Shown here: positions 43,975 to 52,608 of the stretch, in pieces
Layout of the letters: each line of letters starts with the position of its first letter
Position numbering within the stretch: position 1 is the stretch's first letter
Made by a program: the position numbers and the translations under genes
Notes under the pieces: generated by a model
Seen by the model: the letters and a program-made list of their open reading frames with translations, nothing else
The model's database searches: none
Told to the model about the DNA's origin: nothing
Assembly: GCF_006346315.1 (NCBI RefSeq)
Contig: NZ_VDMR01000004.1
Location: 248,001 to 312,000 of the forward strand
Direction: 5' to 3'
From: Nocardioides litoris
Lineage (GTDB): Bacteria; Actinomycetota; Actinomycetes; Propionibacteriales; Nocardioidaceae
Length of the DNA stretch: 64,000 nt

Positions 43975-44339
43975 CACGGTGGTCGAGGAAGGACGGAGTC
44001 CTGTCTCGAGACCACGCACCGCTGCCGTCGCGTGGTCTCGAGACAGGCGCCAGGGCGCCTTCCTCGACCACCGGGTGGCCCGGTCGGGCAAGGAACGCGT
44101 CGCTGTCTCGCGACCACGAGACCGCAGCCGTGGTGTGGTCTCGAGACAGGTTCCAGGGCGCCCTCATCGACCACCGTGCGGCCCGGTCGGGCAAGGAACG
44201 CGTCGCTGTCTCGGGGCCACGACACCGCAGCCGGCCGGACCCACGGTGGTCGAGGAAGGACGGAGTCCTGTCTCGAGACCACGCACCGCAGCCGTCGGGT
44301 GGTCCGCAGCCAGGCGCCGGGGCGCCTTCCTCGACCGCC
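43975..44339. repeat. Palindromic repeat array 3
   Basis: Seven elements of the same family. Two (43978 and 44245) carry inner stem AGGAC/GTCCT. Three in the opposite orientation (44032, 44134 and 44299) carry AGGCGCC or degenerate forms. Two (about 44086 and 44184) are degenerate copies with GGAACGCGTCGCTGTC inside. Outer arms are again GTGGTCTCGAGAC and CTCGACCACC. The copy at 44299 has changes in both arms. The array fills the gap between ddl and the convergent DUF3515 gene; no gene is visible in it. Confidence 0.92.
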
Positions 44340-44366
44340 GGGTGGCCCGGTGCCGGCGCGTGGGGC

Positions 44367-44957
44367 TCAGCCCTCGCAGCGCTGCTCGAGGGTGAGGTGC
44401 TCCTCGACCAGCCCGGAGAGCTGGCCGAGTGCGCCGGCGGTCACGTCGTCGCCGATGTTCTGGTCCTGGGGCCGGTAGTCGGCCGGGACGCGCAGCTCGA
44501 CCACGGGGCGGTAGCCCGGTGCGGCCAGGCGCAGGTCGGTGGTAGGGTCGGCGTCGCTCCCGTCGGGGACGTACCACCCGACCCCGTCCACCTCGTCGCA
44601 GCGCGAGGTCTGGTCGAACCCCTCCGGCAGCGGCACGCCGCAGGTCACGGTGATCGGCGGGTCGCCGTACGCCGCGCCGAGCGCGTCGGCCGGCTCCACC
44701 TCGACCCGCTCCTGGTCGGCCAGGGTGTCGGGGAGGTCGGCGGTGAACGCCTCGCACGCGGCGCGGCCGGCGGCGTCGAGGTCGGTCGAGGTGATCTCGG
44801 GCGGCCCGCTGCACGCGCCGAGGACCACGGCGGCGGCGACGGCGGCGACGGCGGTGAGGCCCGGCCCGAGCGCGGGCGCGCGGACGCCCCGGGCCCAGCG
44901 GGCTCCGGGGCGTCGCGACGGCGTCGAGCGGACGCTCAGATGTGGACGACCGGGCAC
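44367..44957 (-). CDS. DUF3515 family lipoprotein
   Basis: A 196-residue protein with a basic N-terminus of about 30 residues, a hydrophobic stretch and a lipobox (VLGAC, Cys49 or 50). The mature domain has four further Cys (one in TVTCGVPLP, one in TSRCDEVDG, one near the end in QRCEG) and GVGWYVPDG. This is the DUF3515 pattern of actinobacteria, commonly located beside thiL. The function is unknown. The GTG at 44957 overlaps the upstream gene by 22 bases; the signal peptide would then be unusually long, so a later start is possible. Confidence 0.82.
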   Translation of the reverse strand: MPGRPHLSVRSTPSRRPGARWARGVRAPALGPGLTAVAAVAAAVVLGACSGPPEITSTDLDAAGRAACEAFTADLPDTLADQERVEVEPADALGAAYGDPPITVTCGVPLPEGFDQTSRCDEVDGVGWYVPDGSDADPTTDLRLAAPGYRPVVELRVPADYRPQDQNIGDDVTAGALGQLSGLVEEHLTLEQRCEG

Positions 44958-45172
44958 GTCAGGGTGCGGGTGATGCCCTCGAGGTTCTGGACCTTGGAGA
45001 CGACCAGCTTGCCGAGCTCGTCGACGTTGCGGGCCTCGGCGCGCACGATCACGTCGTAGGGGCCGGTGACGTCCTCGGCGAGGGTGACGCCCTTGACCTG
45101 CGCGATGGCCTTCGCGACCTCGGCGGCCTTGCCGACGTCGGTCTGGATGAGGATGTAGGCCTGGACGACCAT
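44936..45172 (-). CDS. Lrp/AsnC ligand-binding (RAM) domain protein
   Basis: A 78-residue protein consisting only of the RAM/SAM domain of Lrp/AsnC regulators (VVQAYILIQTDVGKAAEVAK, GPYDVIVRAEARNVDELGKL). It has no DNA-binding helix-turn-helix. Such stand-alone domains form beta-alpha oligomers that bind amino acids. The ATG has AAGGAG eight to thirteen bases upstream. It is cotranscribed with the DUF3515 gene and divergent from thiL. It may sense amino acids and act through contact with full-length Lrp proteins. Confidence 0.9.
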   Translation of the reverse strand: MVVQAYILIQTDVGKAAEVAKAIAQVKGVTLAEDVTGPYDVIVRAEARNVDELGKLVVSKVQNLEGITRTLTCPVVHI

Positions 45173-45298
45173 GCGTGCGCTCCTTTGCGACGGCGTGCGG
45201 ATCGACCGGAGAGGTCTGGCGCCCAACCTATCGCGGCTCGTCACCGCGGCGACACCCGGCGCCGCGGGGACGTCGTCCCCGTCTGGTGGGATGGGTCC

Positions 45299-46282
45299 AT
45301 GGCCCCGACGACCCCGCTGCCGCCCGACGCGACCCTGGCCGACGCCGGCGAGTTCGGGTTGATCTCCCGCCTCGTCGAGCTGTTCCCCCAGGGCGAGCAG
45401 GTGCTCGTCGGGCCCGGTGACGACGCTGCCGTGCTGCGCGTCAGGGGCGGCCACGTCGTGGTCTCGACCGACCTCATGGTCGAGGGGCGCCACTTCCGTC
45501 GCGACTGGTCCTCGGCCGAGGACGTCGGCCACCGTGCCGCCGCCCAGAACCTCTCCGACATCAACGCCATGGGCGGTCGCGCCACGGCGCTGACCGTGGG
45601 GCTGGCCGCCCCGGCCGACCTGCCGGTCGCCTGGGCGCTCGACCTGGCCCGCGGGTTCGCCGCCGAGTGCGCGCTCGTCGGCGCCTCCGTGGTCGGTGGC
45701 GACCTGACCCGCGCCGACGAGGTCGTCGTCGCCGTCACGGTGCTCGGCGCCTGCACCCGGGCCCCGGTCCTGCGCTCGGGCGCCCGCCCGGGCCACGTCG
45801 TCGCCCTCCGTGGCCGCCAGGGCTGGGCCGCCGGCGGGCTCGCGGTGCTCGGTCGCGGCTTCCGCTCGCCCCGGGCCCTGGTGGAGGCCTACCGCCGCCC
45901 CGAGCCGCCGTACGACGACGGGCGGGTGGCCGCCGAGGCCGGTGCCACCGCGATGATCGACGTCTCCGACGGCCTGCTCGCCGACCTCGGCCACGTGGCC
46001 GAGGACTCCGGCGTCGCGATCGACCTCTGCTCCGCGGCCTTCGAGCTCGCCGAGCCCCTGCAGGCCGTCGGCGCCGCCCTGGGGGTCGACCCGCTCTCGC
46101 TCGTGCTCGGCGGCGGCGACGACCACCCGCTGGTGGCGACCTTTCCCGACGCCGCCTCGGTGCCCGCCGGCTGGCGGGTCGTCGGGGAGGTGCTGGCCGA
46201 CGGCGCTCCCGGCGCGGTCGCCGGCACCGTCACCGTCGACGGCTCGGCGTGGGACGGCGAGGCGGGGTGGACGCACTTCTGA
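45299..46282 (+). CDS. thiL: Thiamine-monophosphate kinase
   Basis: Phosphorylates thiamine monophosphate to the active diphosphate. It has 327 residues. Motifs of the PurM/ThiL fold are GEFGLISRLVELFP, VGPGDDAAVLRV (Mg site), STDLMVEGRHFRRDW, AAQNLSDINAMGG and GATAMIDVSDGLLADL. The ATG at 45299 is where similarity begins. Confidence 0.95.
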   Translation: MAPTTPLPPDATLADAGEFGLISRLVELFPQGEQVLVGPGDDAAVLRVRGGHVVVSTDLMVEGRHFRRDWSSAEDVGHRAAAQNLSDINAMGGRATALTVGLAAPADLPVAWALDLARGFAAECALVGASVVGGDLTRADEVVVAVTVLGACTRAPVLRSGARPGHVVALRGRQGWAAGGLAVLGRGFRSPRALVEAYRRPEPPYDDGRVAAEAGATAMIDVSDGLLADLGHVAEDSGVAIDLCSAAFELAEPLQAVGAALGVDPLSLVLGGGDDHPLVATFPDAASVPAGWRVVGEVLADGAPGAVAGTVTVDGSAWDGEAGWTHF

Positions 46283-46313
46283 GGGGAAAGGGTCTCGTTG
46301 ATGGATCCTGAGG

Positions 46314-46333
46314 TCCACCACCCACGTGGTGGA
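46314..46333. terminator. Terminator hairpin between thiL and rpmB
   Basis: TCCACCAC, loop CCAC, GTGGTGGA: a perfect eight-base-pair stem 32 bases after the thiL stop. It is the first of two hairpins in this convergent gap. Confidence 0.6.
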
Positions 46334-46334
46334 T

Positions 46335-46369
46335 CTCGGGGCCGGACGCACGACGGCCGCCGCCCCGAG
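46335..46369. terminator. Second terminator hairpin between thiL and rpmB
   Basis: CTCGGGGC at 46335-46342 is exactly inverted at 46362-46369, enclosing a 19-base loop. With the previous hairpin it probably terminates transcription from both convergent genes. Confidence 0.6.
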
Positions 46370-46424
46370 GGGACGACGGCCGTGCCGGCGCGCCGGTGGT
46401 GCCGGCGGCGCAGGGGTCAGGGGG

Positions 46425-46610
46425 TCAGCGGCTGACCTTGCCGGCCTTGAGGCAGCCGGTGCACACGTTGAGGCGCTTGGGGGTGCCGTTGACCGTCGCG
46501 CGGACCCGCTGGATGTTGGGGTCGAAGCGGCGCTTGGTGATCTTGCGCGACCACGGCCGGTTGTTGCCGAAGGTCGGCTTCTTGGCGCAGATGTCGCAGA
46601 CGGCAGCCAC
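46425..46610 (-). CDS. rpmB: 50S ribosomal protein L28
   Basis: A 61-residue ribosomal protein (VAAVCDICAKKPTFGNNRP, then RRFDPNIQRVRA). Four cysteines in two pairs (CDIC near residue 5, CTGC near 51) mark the zinc-binding form of L28. Many actinobacteria also have a zinc-free copy elsewhere, repressed by Zur. The GTG at 46610 has AGGAG upstream, and the long open frame before it is not coding. Confidence 0.96.
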   Translation of the reverse strand: MAAVCDICAKKPTFGNNRPWSRKITKRRFDPNIQRVRATVNGTPKRLNVCTGCLKAGKVSR

Positions 46611-46757
46611 GGTGAATCTCCTGGATCGGGTGCGGGGTACAGAACAGAACGATGATCGGGTGCTCGGGCCGAGACGCGCCGGGCAACTGCACGAGGATAT
46701 CCGAGCCGCGCCCCGCCGCCGAATCCGCGGCCGGACGCCCTTAGGCTCCCTCCCACT

Positions 46758-48434
46758 ATGGAGCAGGCACCGGCGAGCGGCCGCATCGAGCTGCCCGTCG
46801 TGCTCCGGTTCGTCGACGTGGCCGTCGACGCGCTGGCCGCGGCCCGCGAGGAGATCGACGCCCTCAACGTCTACCCCGTGCCCGACGGCGACACCGGCAC
46901 CAACATGTTCCTCACCGTCTCCGCCGCCCGCGACGCGCTGCGCCAGGCCGTCGACGCGGCCGCGGCCGCCGGCCACCCGCCCGAGCGCGACCGGTCGCTG
47001 CACGCCCTGGCCCGCGGCGCCCTGCTCGGCGCGCGCGGCAACTCCGGGGTGATCCTCAGCGAGATGCTCGGCGCCGTCGCTCGGCGCATCGCCCGCGCCA
47101 CGCCCGAGGAGCCCAACGCCACCGTCATGGCCGAGGCGCTGCACGAGGCCACCGAGGCCAGCTACCGCGCGGTGGGCGAGCCCGTCGAGGGCACGATGCT
47201 CACCGTCTCCCGCGCCGCCTCCGACGCCGCCCGGGCCCGCGCCGGCGAGGGTGGCGCGCGGGCCCGCGACGTGTTTGCGGTCGCCGCCCGCGCGGCCCGC
47301 GACGCCCTGGCCCGCACGCCGGAGCAGCTGCCCGTCCTGCGCCACGCCGGCGTCGTCGACGCCGGCGGCCGGGGGCTCAGCGTCGTGCTCGACGCGGCCG
47401 AGACGGTGCTGACCGGCCGACGCCCGGTCGAGCCGGCGCGCCCCGCCCGCCCCCACCCGCCGGTGCTGCCGCACGCGCCCGGCGCCGACCTCGCGCCCGG
47501 CGGGCCGGCGTACGAGGTGATGTACCTGCTCGACGCCGACGACGACGAGCGGGTGCGACGGCTGCGCGACAAGCTGGCCACCCTCGGCGACTCCCTGGTC
47601 GTCGTCGGCGGCGAGGGCCTGTGGAACGTCCACGTGCACGTCGACGACGTCGGCGCCGCGATCGAGGCCGGCATCGAGGCCGGGCGGCCCCACCGGGTGC
47701 GGGTCACCCACTTCGCCGAGCAGGTCGAGCAGGCCGGCCACCGCCGCGCCGAGGGCGCCCCGACGGCCCCCGACGGGCGGCGGGTCGTCGCCGTCGCGGC
47801 GGGGCCGGGCCTGGCCGCGGTGTTCCGCGAGGCCGGCGCGGTGGTCGTCGAGGGCGGGCCCGGACGGCGTCCCTCCACGGGCGAGGTGCTCGACGCGGTC
47901 GTGGCCGCGGGCGCCGGTGAGGTGGTCGTGCTGCCCAACGACGCCGACTCGGTGCGCGCGGCCCGCATCGCGGCCAGCACGGCCGAGGCCGACCACGGGC
48001 TCCGCGTCGCGGTGGTGCCGACGACGGCCCAGGTGCAGGGCCTGGCGGCGATGGCGGTCCACGAGCCGGGCCGCAGCTTCGACCAGGACGTGCTCGAGAT
48101 GACCGCCACGGCGCGGCACGCCCGCCACGGCGCGGTGACGGTCTCGGCCCGCAAGGCGCTGACCATGGCCGGCTGGTGCGAGCCCGGCGACGTGCTCGGG
48201 GTCATCGAGGGTGACTTCGTCGTCGTCGGGGGCGACCTCCACGACGTCGCCACCACCGTGCTCGACCGGCTGCTGGCCGGCGGCGGCGAGCTGGTCACGC
48301 TCGTCGCGGGGGAGGGCGCGGTCGACCTCGCCGAGCGGTCCGCGGCCTGGCTCGACGCGGCGCACCCGACCGTCGACGTCGTCGTCTACGACGGCGGCCA
48401 GGAGCGCTACCCGCTGCTGTTGTCGGTGGAGTGA
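46758..48434 (+). CDS. DAK2/DegV-like kinase subunit (FakA/YloV family)
   Basis: A 558-residue protein. The N-terminal DhaL-type nucleotide domain (1-200) has LNVYPVPDGDTGTNM, ARGALLGARGNSGVILSEML and PVEGTMLTVSR. The middle and C-terminal domains (210-558) include NVHVHVDDVGAAIEAG, LPNDADSV and DVVVYDGGQERYPLLLSVE. In Firmicutes FakA phosphorylates fatty acids bound by FakB; the actinobacterial role is not settled. TAGGCT lies ten bases before the ATG. recG follows 15 bases after the stop. Confidence 0.88.
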   Translation: MEQAPASGRIELPVVLRFVDVAVDALAAAREEIDALNVYPVPDGDTGTNMFLTVSAARDALRQAVDAAAAAGHPPERDRSLHALARGALLGARGNSGVILSEMLGAVARRIARATPEEPNATVMAEALHEATEASYRAVGEPVEGTMLTVSRAASDAARARAGEGGARARDVFAVAARAARDALARTPEQLPVLRHAGVVDAGGRGLSVVLDAAETVLTGRRPVEPARPARPHPPVLPHAPGADLAPGGPAYEVMYLLDADDDERVRRLRDKLATLGDSLVVVGGEGLWNVHVHVDDVGAAIEAGIEAGRPHRVRVTHFAEQVEQAGHRRAEGAPTAPDGRRVVAVAAGPGLAAVFREAGAVVVEGGPGRRPSTGEVLDAVVAAGAGEVVVLPNDADSVRAARIAASTAEADHGLRVAVVPTTAQVQGLAAMAVHEPGRSFDQDVLEMTATARHARHGAVTVSARKALTMAGWCEPGDVLGVIEGDFVVVGGDLHDVATTVLDRLLAGGGELVTLVAGEGAVDLAERSAAWLDAAHPTVDVVVYDGGQERYPLLLSVE

Positions 48435-48449
48435 GGCAGGGTCTGTCCT

Positions 48450-50672
48450 GTGATCTCGCTCGACTCGCCGGTGGCGGTCGTCCTCGGCGACTCCAAGAAG
48501 GCCAAGAAGTTCACCGACGGCCTCGGGCTGCGCACCGTGGGCGACCTGCTGCGCCACTTCCCGCGCCGCTACGTCGAGACCGGCACCCTGACCAAGGTCG
48601 AGGACCTCCAGCCCGGCCAGATGCTGGCCGTGGTCGGCGAGATCGAGAAGAGCGAGGTCAAGACCCACCAGGACCGTCGGACGGGCAAGCCGATGAGCCG
48701 GGTCGAGACCTGGTTGCGCACCGACGGGCCCCGGTTGCAGATGACCTTCTTCGCCCGCCACACGGGCTCGGCCCACTGGCGCGCCGGCAAGCTCGCCCCC
48801 GGCCAGGTGGGGCTGTTCCTCGGCCAGGCCAAGCAGTTCAACAACCAGTGGCAGCTGACCCACCCGAGCATGGTGCTCTTCGGGGCCAGCGGCGAGGGCG
48901 GCGACGACGACATCGCCACCGTCGAGGCCATCGGCGACCTCTACCCGATCTATCCCCTGACCAAGGGCCTCGAGTCCTGGGACGTCGCCCGCGTGGTCAC
49001 CTTCGCCCGCTCCGTCGTCGACGGCCTCCCGGAGGTCGTCCCGGCCGCGGTCCGCGAGCAGTACGACGTCGTCGACGCCCGCACCGCCCTCGACTGGGTC
49101 CACGCCCCGGAGGACGAGCGGCAGGTCGCGCGCGCCCACCGGCACTACCGCTTCGAGGAGGCGCTGGTCACCCAGCTCGTGCTGGCCCGGCGCCGCCGGG
49201 CCGTCCGCGAGCTCGGCGCCCAGGCCCGCGACGGTGGCGACGGCGCGCTGCTCGCCGCCTTCGACGAGCGGCTGCCCTTCGAGCTCACCGCCGGCCAGCG
49301 CGAGGTGGGGGAGCAGGTCGCTGCCGACCTGGCCCGCTCCCACCCGATGAACCGCCTGCTCCAGGGCGAGGTCGGCTCCGGCAAGACCCTGGTCGCGCTG
49401 CGGGCCATGCTCCGCGTCGTCGACTCCGGCGGGCAGGCCGCCCTCCTCGCGCCGACCGAGGTCCTGGCCCAGCAGCACCACCGCTCGATCACCGCGATGC
49501 TCGGCGACCTCGCCGGGGGAGCGCTGCTGGGCGGCACCACCGTCGAGCTGCTCACCGGCTCCATGACCAAGACCCAGCGCACCGGCCCGATGTCGCGGCT
49601 GGCCAGCGGCGAGGCCGGCATCGTCGTCGGCACCCACGCCCTGCTCGAGGACAAGGTCCAGCTCGCCGACCTCGGCCTCGTCGTGGTCGACGAGCAGCAC
49701 CGGTTCGGCGTCGAGCAGCGGGCTGCACTGACCGACAAGGCCGGCAGCCCGCCGCACGTGCTCGTCATGACCGCCACCCCCATCCCGCGCACCGTGGCCA
49801 TGACGGTCTTCGGCGACCTCGAGGTCTCCTCCCTGCGCGAGCTGCCCGCCGGCCGCGCCGAGATCCAGACCAACGTGGTCAACGTGGTCGACCACCCGAG
49901 CTGGCTCGACCGGGCCTGGCAGCGCGTGCGCGAGGAGGTCGAGGCCGGCCACCAGGTCTACGTGGTGTGCCCGCGCATCAGCGGCGACGAGATCGAGCAG
50001 GGGGCCACCGGCGAGCCGGCGTACGACGACGGCGAGGGGGAGGGGCCTGCCGCCGCACGGCCCCTGGCCGCCGTCGAGGACGTCGTCACGATGCTGGCCG
50101 ACGGGCCGCTGGCCGGGCTGCGGCTCGCCGTGCTCCACGGCCGGCTGCACCCCGACGTCAAGGACGCCACCATGCGCGCCTTCGGCCTCGGCGAGGTCGA
50201 CGTGCTCGTCTCGACCACGGTCATCGAGGTCGGCGTCGACGTGCCCAACGCCACCGTCATGGTCATCCTCGACGCCGACCGCTTCGGCGTCTCCCAGCTG
50301 CACCAGCTGCGCGGCCGGGTCGGTCGCGGCGGGCTGCCCGGGCTCTGCCTGCTCGTGTCGGCCGCGCCCTGGCTCTCCCCGGCCCGCGACCGCCTCGACG
50401 CGGTCGCCGCCACCACCGACGGCTTCGAGCTGAGCCGGGTCGACCTCGAGCAGCGGCGCGAGGGCGACGTGCTCGGCCGCTCCCAGTCGGGCTGGCGCTC
50501 CACCCTGCAGAACCTCCGCGTGCTGCGCGACGAGGAGACCATCGTCCAGGCCCGCGAGGCCGCCGAGGCCCTGCTCGAGGCCGACCCCGACCTGGCCGCC
50601 ACCCCGGTGCTGCGCGACGCGGTGGCCGACCTCGAGGCCAGCGCCGCGGCCGACTTCGTGGAGAAGTCGTGA
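48450..50672 (+). CDS. recG: ATP-dependent DNA helicase RecG
   Basis: Remodels stalled forks and branched DNA. It has 740 residues. An N-terminal wedge/OB region (60-190) precedes superfamily 2 helicase motifs: motif I LLQGEVGSGKT near 307, Ia LLAPTEVLAQQH, II VVDEQHRFG near 415, III TATPIPRT near 442, then VLHGRLHPD, VSTTVIEVGVDVPNA and QLHQLRGRVGRG. The GTG at 48450 is 15 bases after the DAK gene. The stop overlaps rsmD (GTGA). Confidence 0.97.
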   Translation: MISLDSPVAVVLGDSKKAKKFTDGLGLRTVGDLLRHFPRRYVETGTLTKVEDLQPGQMLAVVGEIEKSEVKTHQDRRTGKPMSRVETWLRTDGPRLQMTFFARHTGSAHWRAGKLAPGQVGLFLGQAKQFNNQWQLTHPSMVLFGASGEGGDDDIATVEAIGDLYPIYPLTKGLESWDVARVVTFARSVVDGLPEVVPAAVREQYDVVDARTALDWVHAPEDERQVARAHRHYRFEEALVTQLVLARRRRAVRELGAQARDGGDGALLAAFDERLPFELTAGQREVGEQVAADLARSHPMNRLLQGEVGSGKTLVALRAMLRVVDSGGQAALLAPTEVLAQQHHRSITAMLGDLAGGALLGGTTVELLTGSMTKTQRTGPMSRLASGEAGIVVGTHALLEDKVQLADLGLVVVDEQHRFGVEQRAALTDKAGSPPHVLVMTATPIPRTVAMTVFGDLEVSSLRELPAGRAEIQTNVVNVVDHPSWLDRAWQRVREEVEAGHQVYVVCPRISGDEIEQGATGEPAYDDGEGEGPAAARPLAAVEDVVTMLADGPLAGLRLAVLHGRLHPDVKDATMRAFGLGEVDVLVSTTVIEVGVDVPNATVMVILDADRFGVSQLHQLRGRVGRGGLPGLCLLVSAAPWLSPARDRLDAVAATTDGFELSRVDLEQRREGDVLGRSQSGWRSTLQNLRVLRDEETIVQAREAAEALLEADPDLAATPVLRDAVADLEASAAADFVEKS

Positions 50673-51232
50673 CCCGCATCATCGCCGGTGCCGCCAAGGG
50701 CAGGCGGCTGCGCACGCCGCCGGGCGACCGCACCCGCCCCACCAGCGACCGGGTGCGGGAGGCGCTGTTCAGCGCCGTGGAGTCCTGGGCGGGCTCCCTG
50801 CACGACCTCCACGTCCTCGACCTGTACGCCGGCAGCGGCGCGGTCGGGCTCGAGGCGCTCTCGCGCGGGGCGGCGACGGCCACGATGGTCGAGCAGCACC
50901 CGCCGACGGCGGCGGTGGTCCGGGCCAACGCCCGCGACCTCGGCCTGCCCGGCGCCGAGGTCGTGCCGGCCTCGGTGCGGCAGGCGCTGGCCCGCCCGCC
51001 CGCGCAGCCGTTCGACCTGGTCTTCAGCGACCCGCCGTACGACCTCGACGAGGAGGCGCTGGCCGCCGACCTCGACGCGCTGCAGCACCACCTCGCGCCC
51101 GACGCGCTCGTCGTCGTCGAGCGGTCCCGGCGCAGCCCCGAGCCCCGGTGGCCCGCCGGACCGCCGGGCATCACCGGCGACCGGAGCAAGCGCTACGGCG
51201 AGACCACGCTTTGGTACGGTCACGCGCCATGA
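50669..51232 (+). CDS. rsmD: 16S rRNA (guanine966-N2)-methyltransferase
   Basis: A 187-residue SAM methyltransferase. The N-terminus is TRIIAGAAKGRRLRTPPG, followed by RPTSDRVREALFS. The SAM loop is VLDLYAGSGAVGLEALSRGA and the catalytic motif FSDPPYD. It overlaps recG upstream (GTGA) and coaD downstream (ATGA). Confidence 0.95.
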   Translation: MTRIIAGAAKGRRLRTPPGDRTRPTSDRVREALFSAVESWAGSLHDLHVLDLYAGSGAVGLEALSRGAATATMVEQHPPTAAVVRANARDLGLPGAEVVPASVRQALARPPAQPFDLVFSDPPYDLDEEALAADLDALQHHLAPDALVVVERSRRSPEPRWPAGPPGITGDRSKRYGETTLWYGHAP

Positions 51233-51720
51233 GCCGTGCCGTGTGCCCCGGTTCCTTCGACCCGGTCACCCACGGCCACCTCGACATCGTCGCCCGCGCC
51301 GCGCGGCTCTTCGACGAGGTCGTGGTGGCGGTCGGGGTCAACCCCTCCAAGAGCCGGCTCTTCGGCCCCGACGAGCGGGTGTCCATGCTGGAGCGGGCGA
51401 TCGCCGACATCCCCAACGCGCGGGTCGAGGGCTTCACCGGCCTGGTCACCGACTTCTGCCGCGAGCAGGGGGCCGAGGCCATCGTCAAGGGCCTGCGCTC
51501 CTCGGGCGACTTCGACTACGAGCTGCCCATGGCCCACATGAACGTCGCCCTGACCGGCGTCGAGACGGTCTTCCTGCCGACCGCGACCGGCCAGTCGTTC
51601 GTCTCCTCCAGCCTGGTCAAGGAGGTGGCCGCCTTCGGGGGCGACGTCGCCGCCTTCGTCCCCGGCTTCGTGCTCGAGGCCCTCACCACCCGCCTCGCCG
51701 AGCGCGCCGCCGGCGCCTGA
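51229..51720 (+). CDS. coaD: Phosphopantetheine adenylyltransferase
   Basis: Transfers AMP to 4'-phosphopantetheine in coenzyme A synthesis. It has 163 residues. Motifs are VCPGSFDPVTHGHLDIVARA (nucleotide-binding TxGH), GVNPSKSRLF, VKGLRSSGDFDYELPMAHMN and TGQSFVSSSLVKEVA. The ATG overlaps rsmD. It ends the DAK-recG-rsmD-coaD unit. Confidence 0.97.
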   Translation: MSRAVCPGSFDPVTHGHLDIVARAARLFDEVVVAVGVNPSKSRLFGPDERVSMLERAIADIPNARVEGFTGLVTDFCREQGAEAIVKGLRSSGDFDYELPMAHMNVALTGVETVFLPTATGQSFVSSSLVKEVAAFGGDVAAFVPGFVLEALTTRLAERAAGA

Positions 51721-51787
51721 GCGCCGGGCGACCAGGCCCGTTTTTGCTGGTCAACCCCCGAGCAGTAGTCTCATCCCTTGTTCTGTT

Positions 51788-52399
51788 GTGCCCGGACCCG
51801 GAAGTGATCCCCTGACCAGCCTGGACCCGAGAGCGCCGCTCGTGCTCGACACCCGCGAGCTCGGCCGCCGCCCGGGGTCCCAACGTCAGGTGACGCGGAC
51901 GGTGCCGGCCCCGGCAGAGCTGGGCATCGACGTCCTCTCCGTCCCCGAGGGCTCGCCGGTCGACATCGACCTGCGGCTCGAGGCGGTCATGGAGGGGGTG
52001 CTGGTCACGGGTGAGGCGCGAGCCTCGCTCGAGGGCGAGTGCGCACGGTGCCTGGACCCGATCGCCGACGAGATCGACGTGACGTTCCAGGAGCTGTTCG
52101 TGTACGCCGACCACGCCCGCGGCGGCACCGGCGACGGTGACGACGGGGACGACGAGGTCAGCACGCTCGAGGACGACCTGGCCGACCTCGAGCCCCTGCT
52201 GCGGGACGCGGTGGTGCTCGCACTGCCGTTCCAGCCCTTGTGCCAGGACGACTGCCCGGGGCTGTGCCCCGAGTGCGGGGCCAACCTGAAGGACGACCCC
52301 GAGCACGACCACGAAGCACCGATCGACCCCCGTTGGGCGGCCCTGGCCGACCTCGACACCCCGAGCAGCAGCACCACCGCCACCAACGAGCAGCAGTAG
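51788..52399 (+). CDS. DUF177 family protein (YceD-like)
   Basis: A 203-residue protein with the DUF177 signature, two CxxC pairs: [12 protein letters not shown] near residue 82 and [13 protein letters not shown] near 158. [14 protein letters not shown] near residue 18 and [20 protein letters not shown] are typical of actinobacterial members. The gene nearly always precedes rpmF and is linked with 23S rRNA/ribosome assembly. The acidic loop ([15 protein letters not shown]) is lineage variable. The GTG at 51788 may be extended by family; a later start near residue 9 is possible. Confidence 0.9.
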   Translation: MPGPGSDPLTSLDPRAPLVLDTRELGRRPGSQRQVTRTVPAPAELGIDVLSVPEGSPVDIDLRLEAVMEGVLVTGEARASLEGECARCLDPIADEIDVTFQELFVYADHARGGTGDGDDGDDEVSTLEDDLADLEPLLRDAVVLALPFQPLCQDDCPGLCPECGANLKDDPEHDHEAPIDPRWAALADLDTPSSSTTATNEQQ

Positions 52400-52415
52400 A
52401 ACCGAGGAGATCACC

Positions 52416-52601
52416 ATGGCTGTCCCGAAGCGGAAGATGTCGCGGAGCAACACCCGCCACCGTCGCTCGCAGTGGAAGGCCGTCGCGCCGACCCTGGTCG
52501 AGTGCGCCAACCCGGCCTGCGACGCCAAGCACCTGCCCCACCGTGCGTGCGGCGAGTGCGGCCAGTACGGCGCCCGCAACGCCCGCCGCCAGGTCCTCTG
52601 A
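52416..52601 (+). CDS. rpmF: 50S ribosomal protein L32
   Basis: A 61-residue ribosomal protein beginning [20 protein letters not shown]. The zinc ribbon is intact: C31, C36 (CANPAC) then C46 and C49 (CGEC). The ATG has GAGGAG nearby, 16 bases after DUF177. Confidence 0.97.
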   Translation: MAVPKRKMSRSNTRHRRSQWKAVAPTLVECANPACDAKHLPHRACGECGQYGARNARRQVL

Positions 52602-52608
52602 CCCGCCG

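Noticed and set aside
43975-44339. Possible insertion sequence remnant
   Set aside because: No transposase fragment, target duplication or terminal inverted repeats bounding a coding segment. The structure is a cluster of small palindromes.
44936-45172. Full Lrp/AsnC transcription regulator
   Set aside because: The 78-residue protein contains only the effector domain. No helix-turn-helix lies upstream of the well-placed ATG with its AAGGAG.
46425-50303. 1292-codon minus-strand frame ending in rpmB
   Set aside because: Only the last 61 codons (L28) are real. The rest is antisense to the DAK protein and recG genes.
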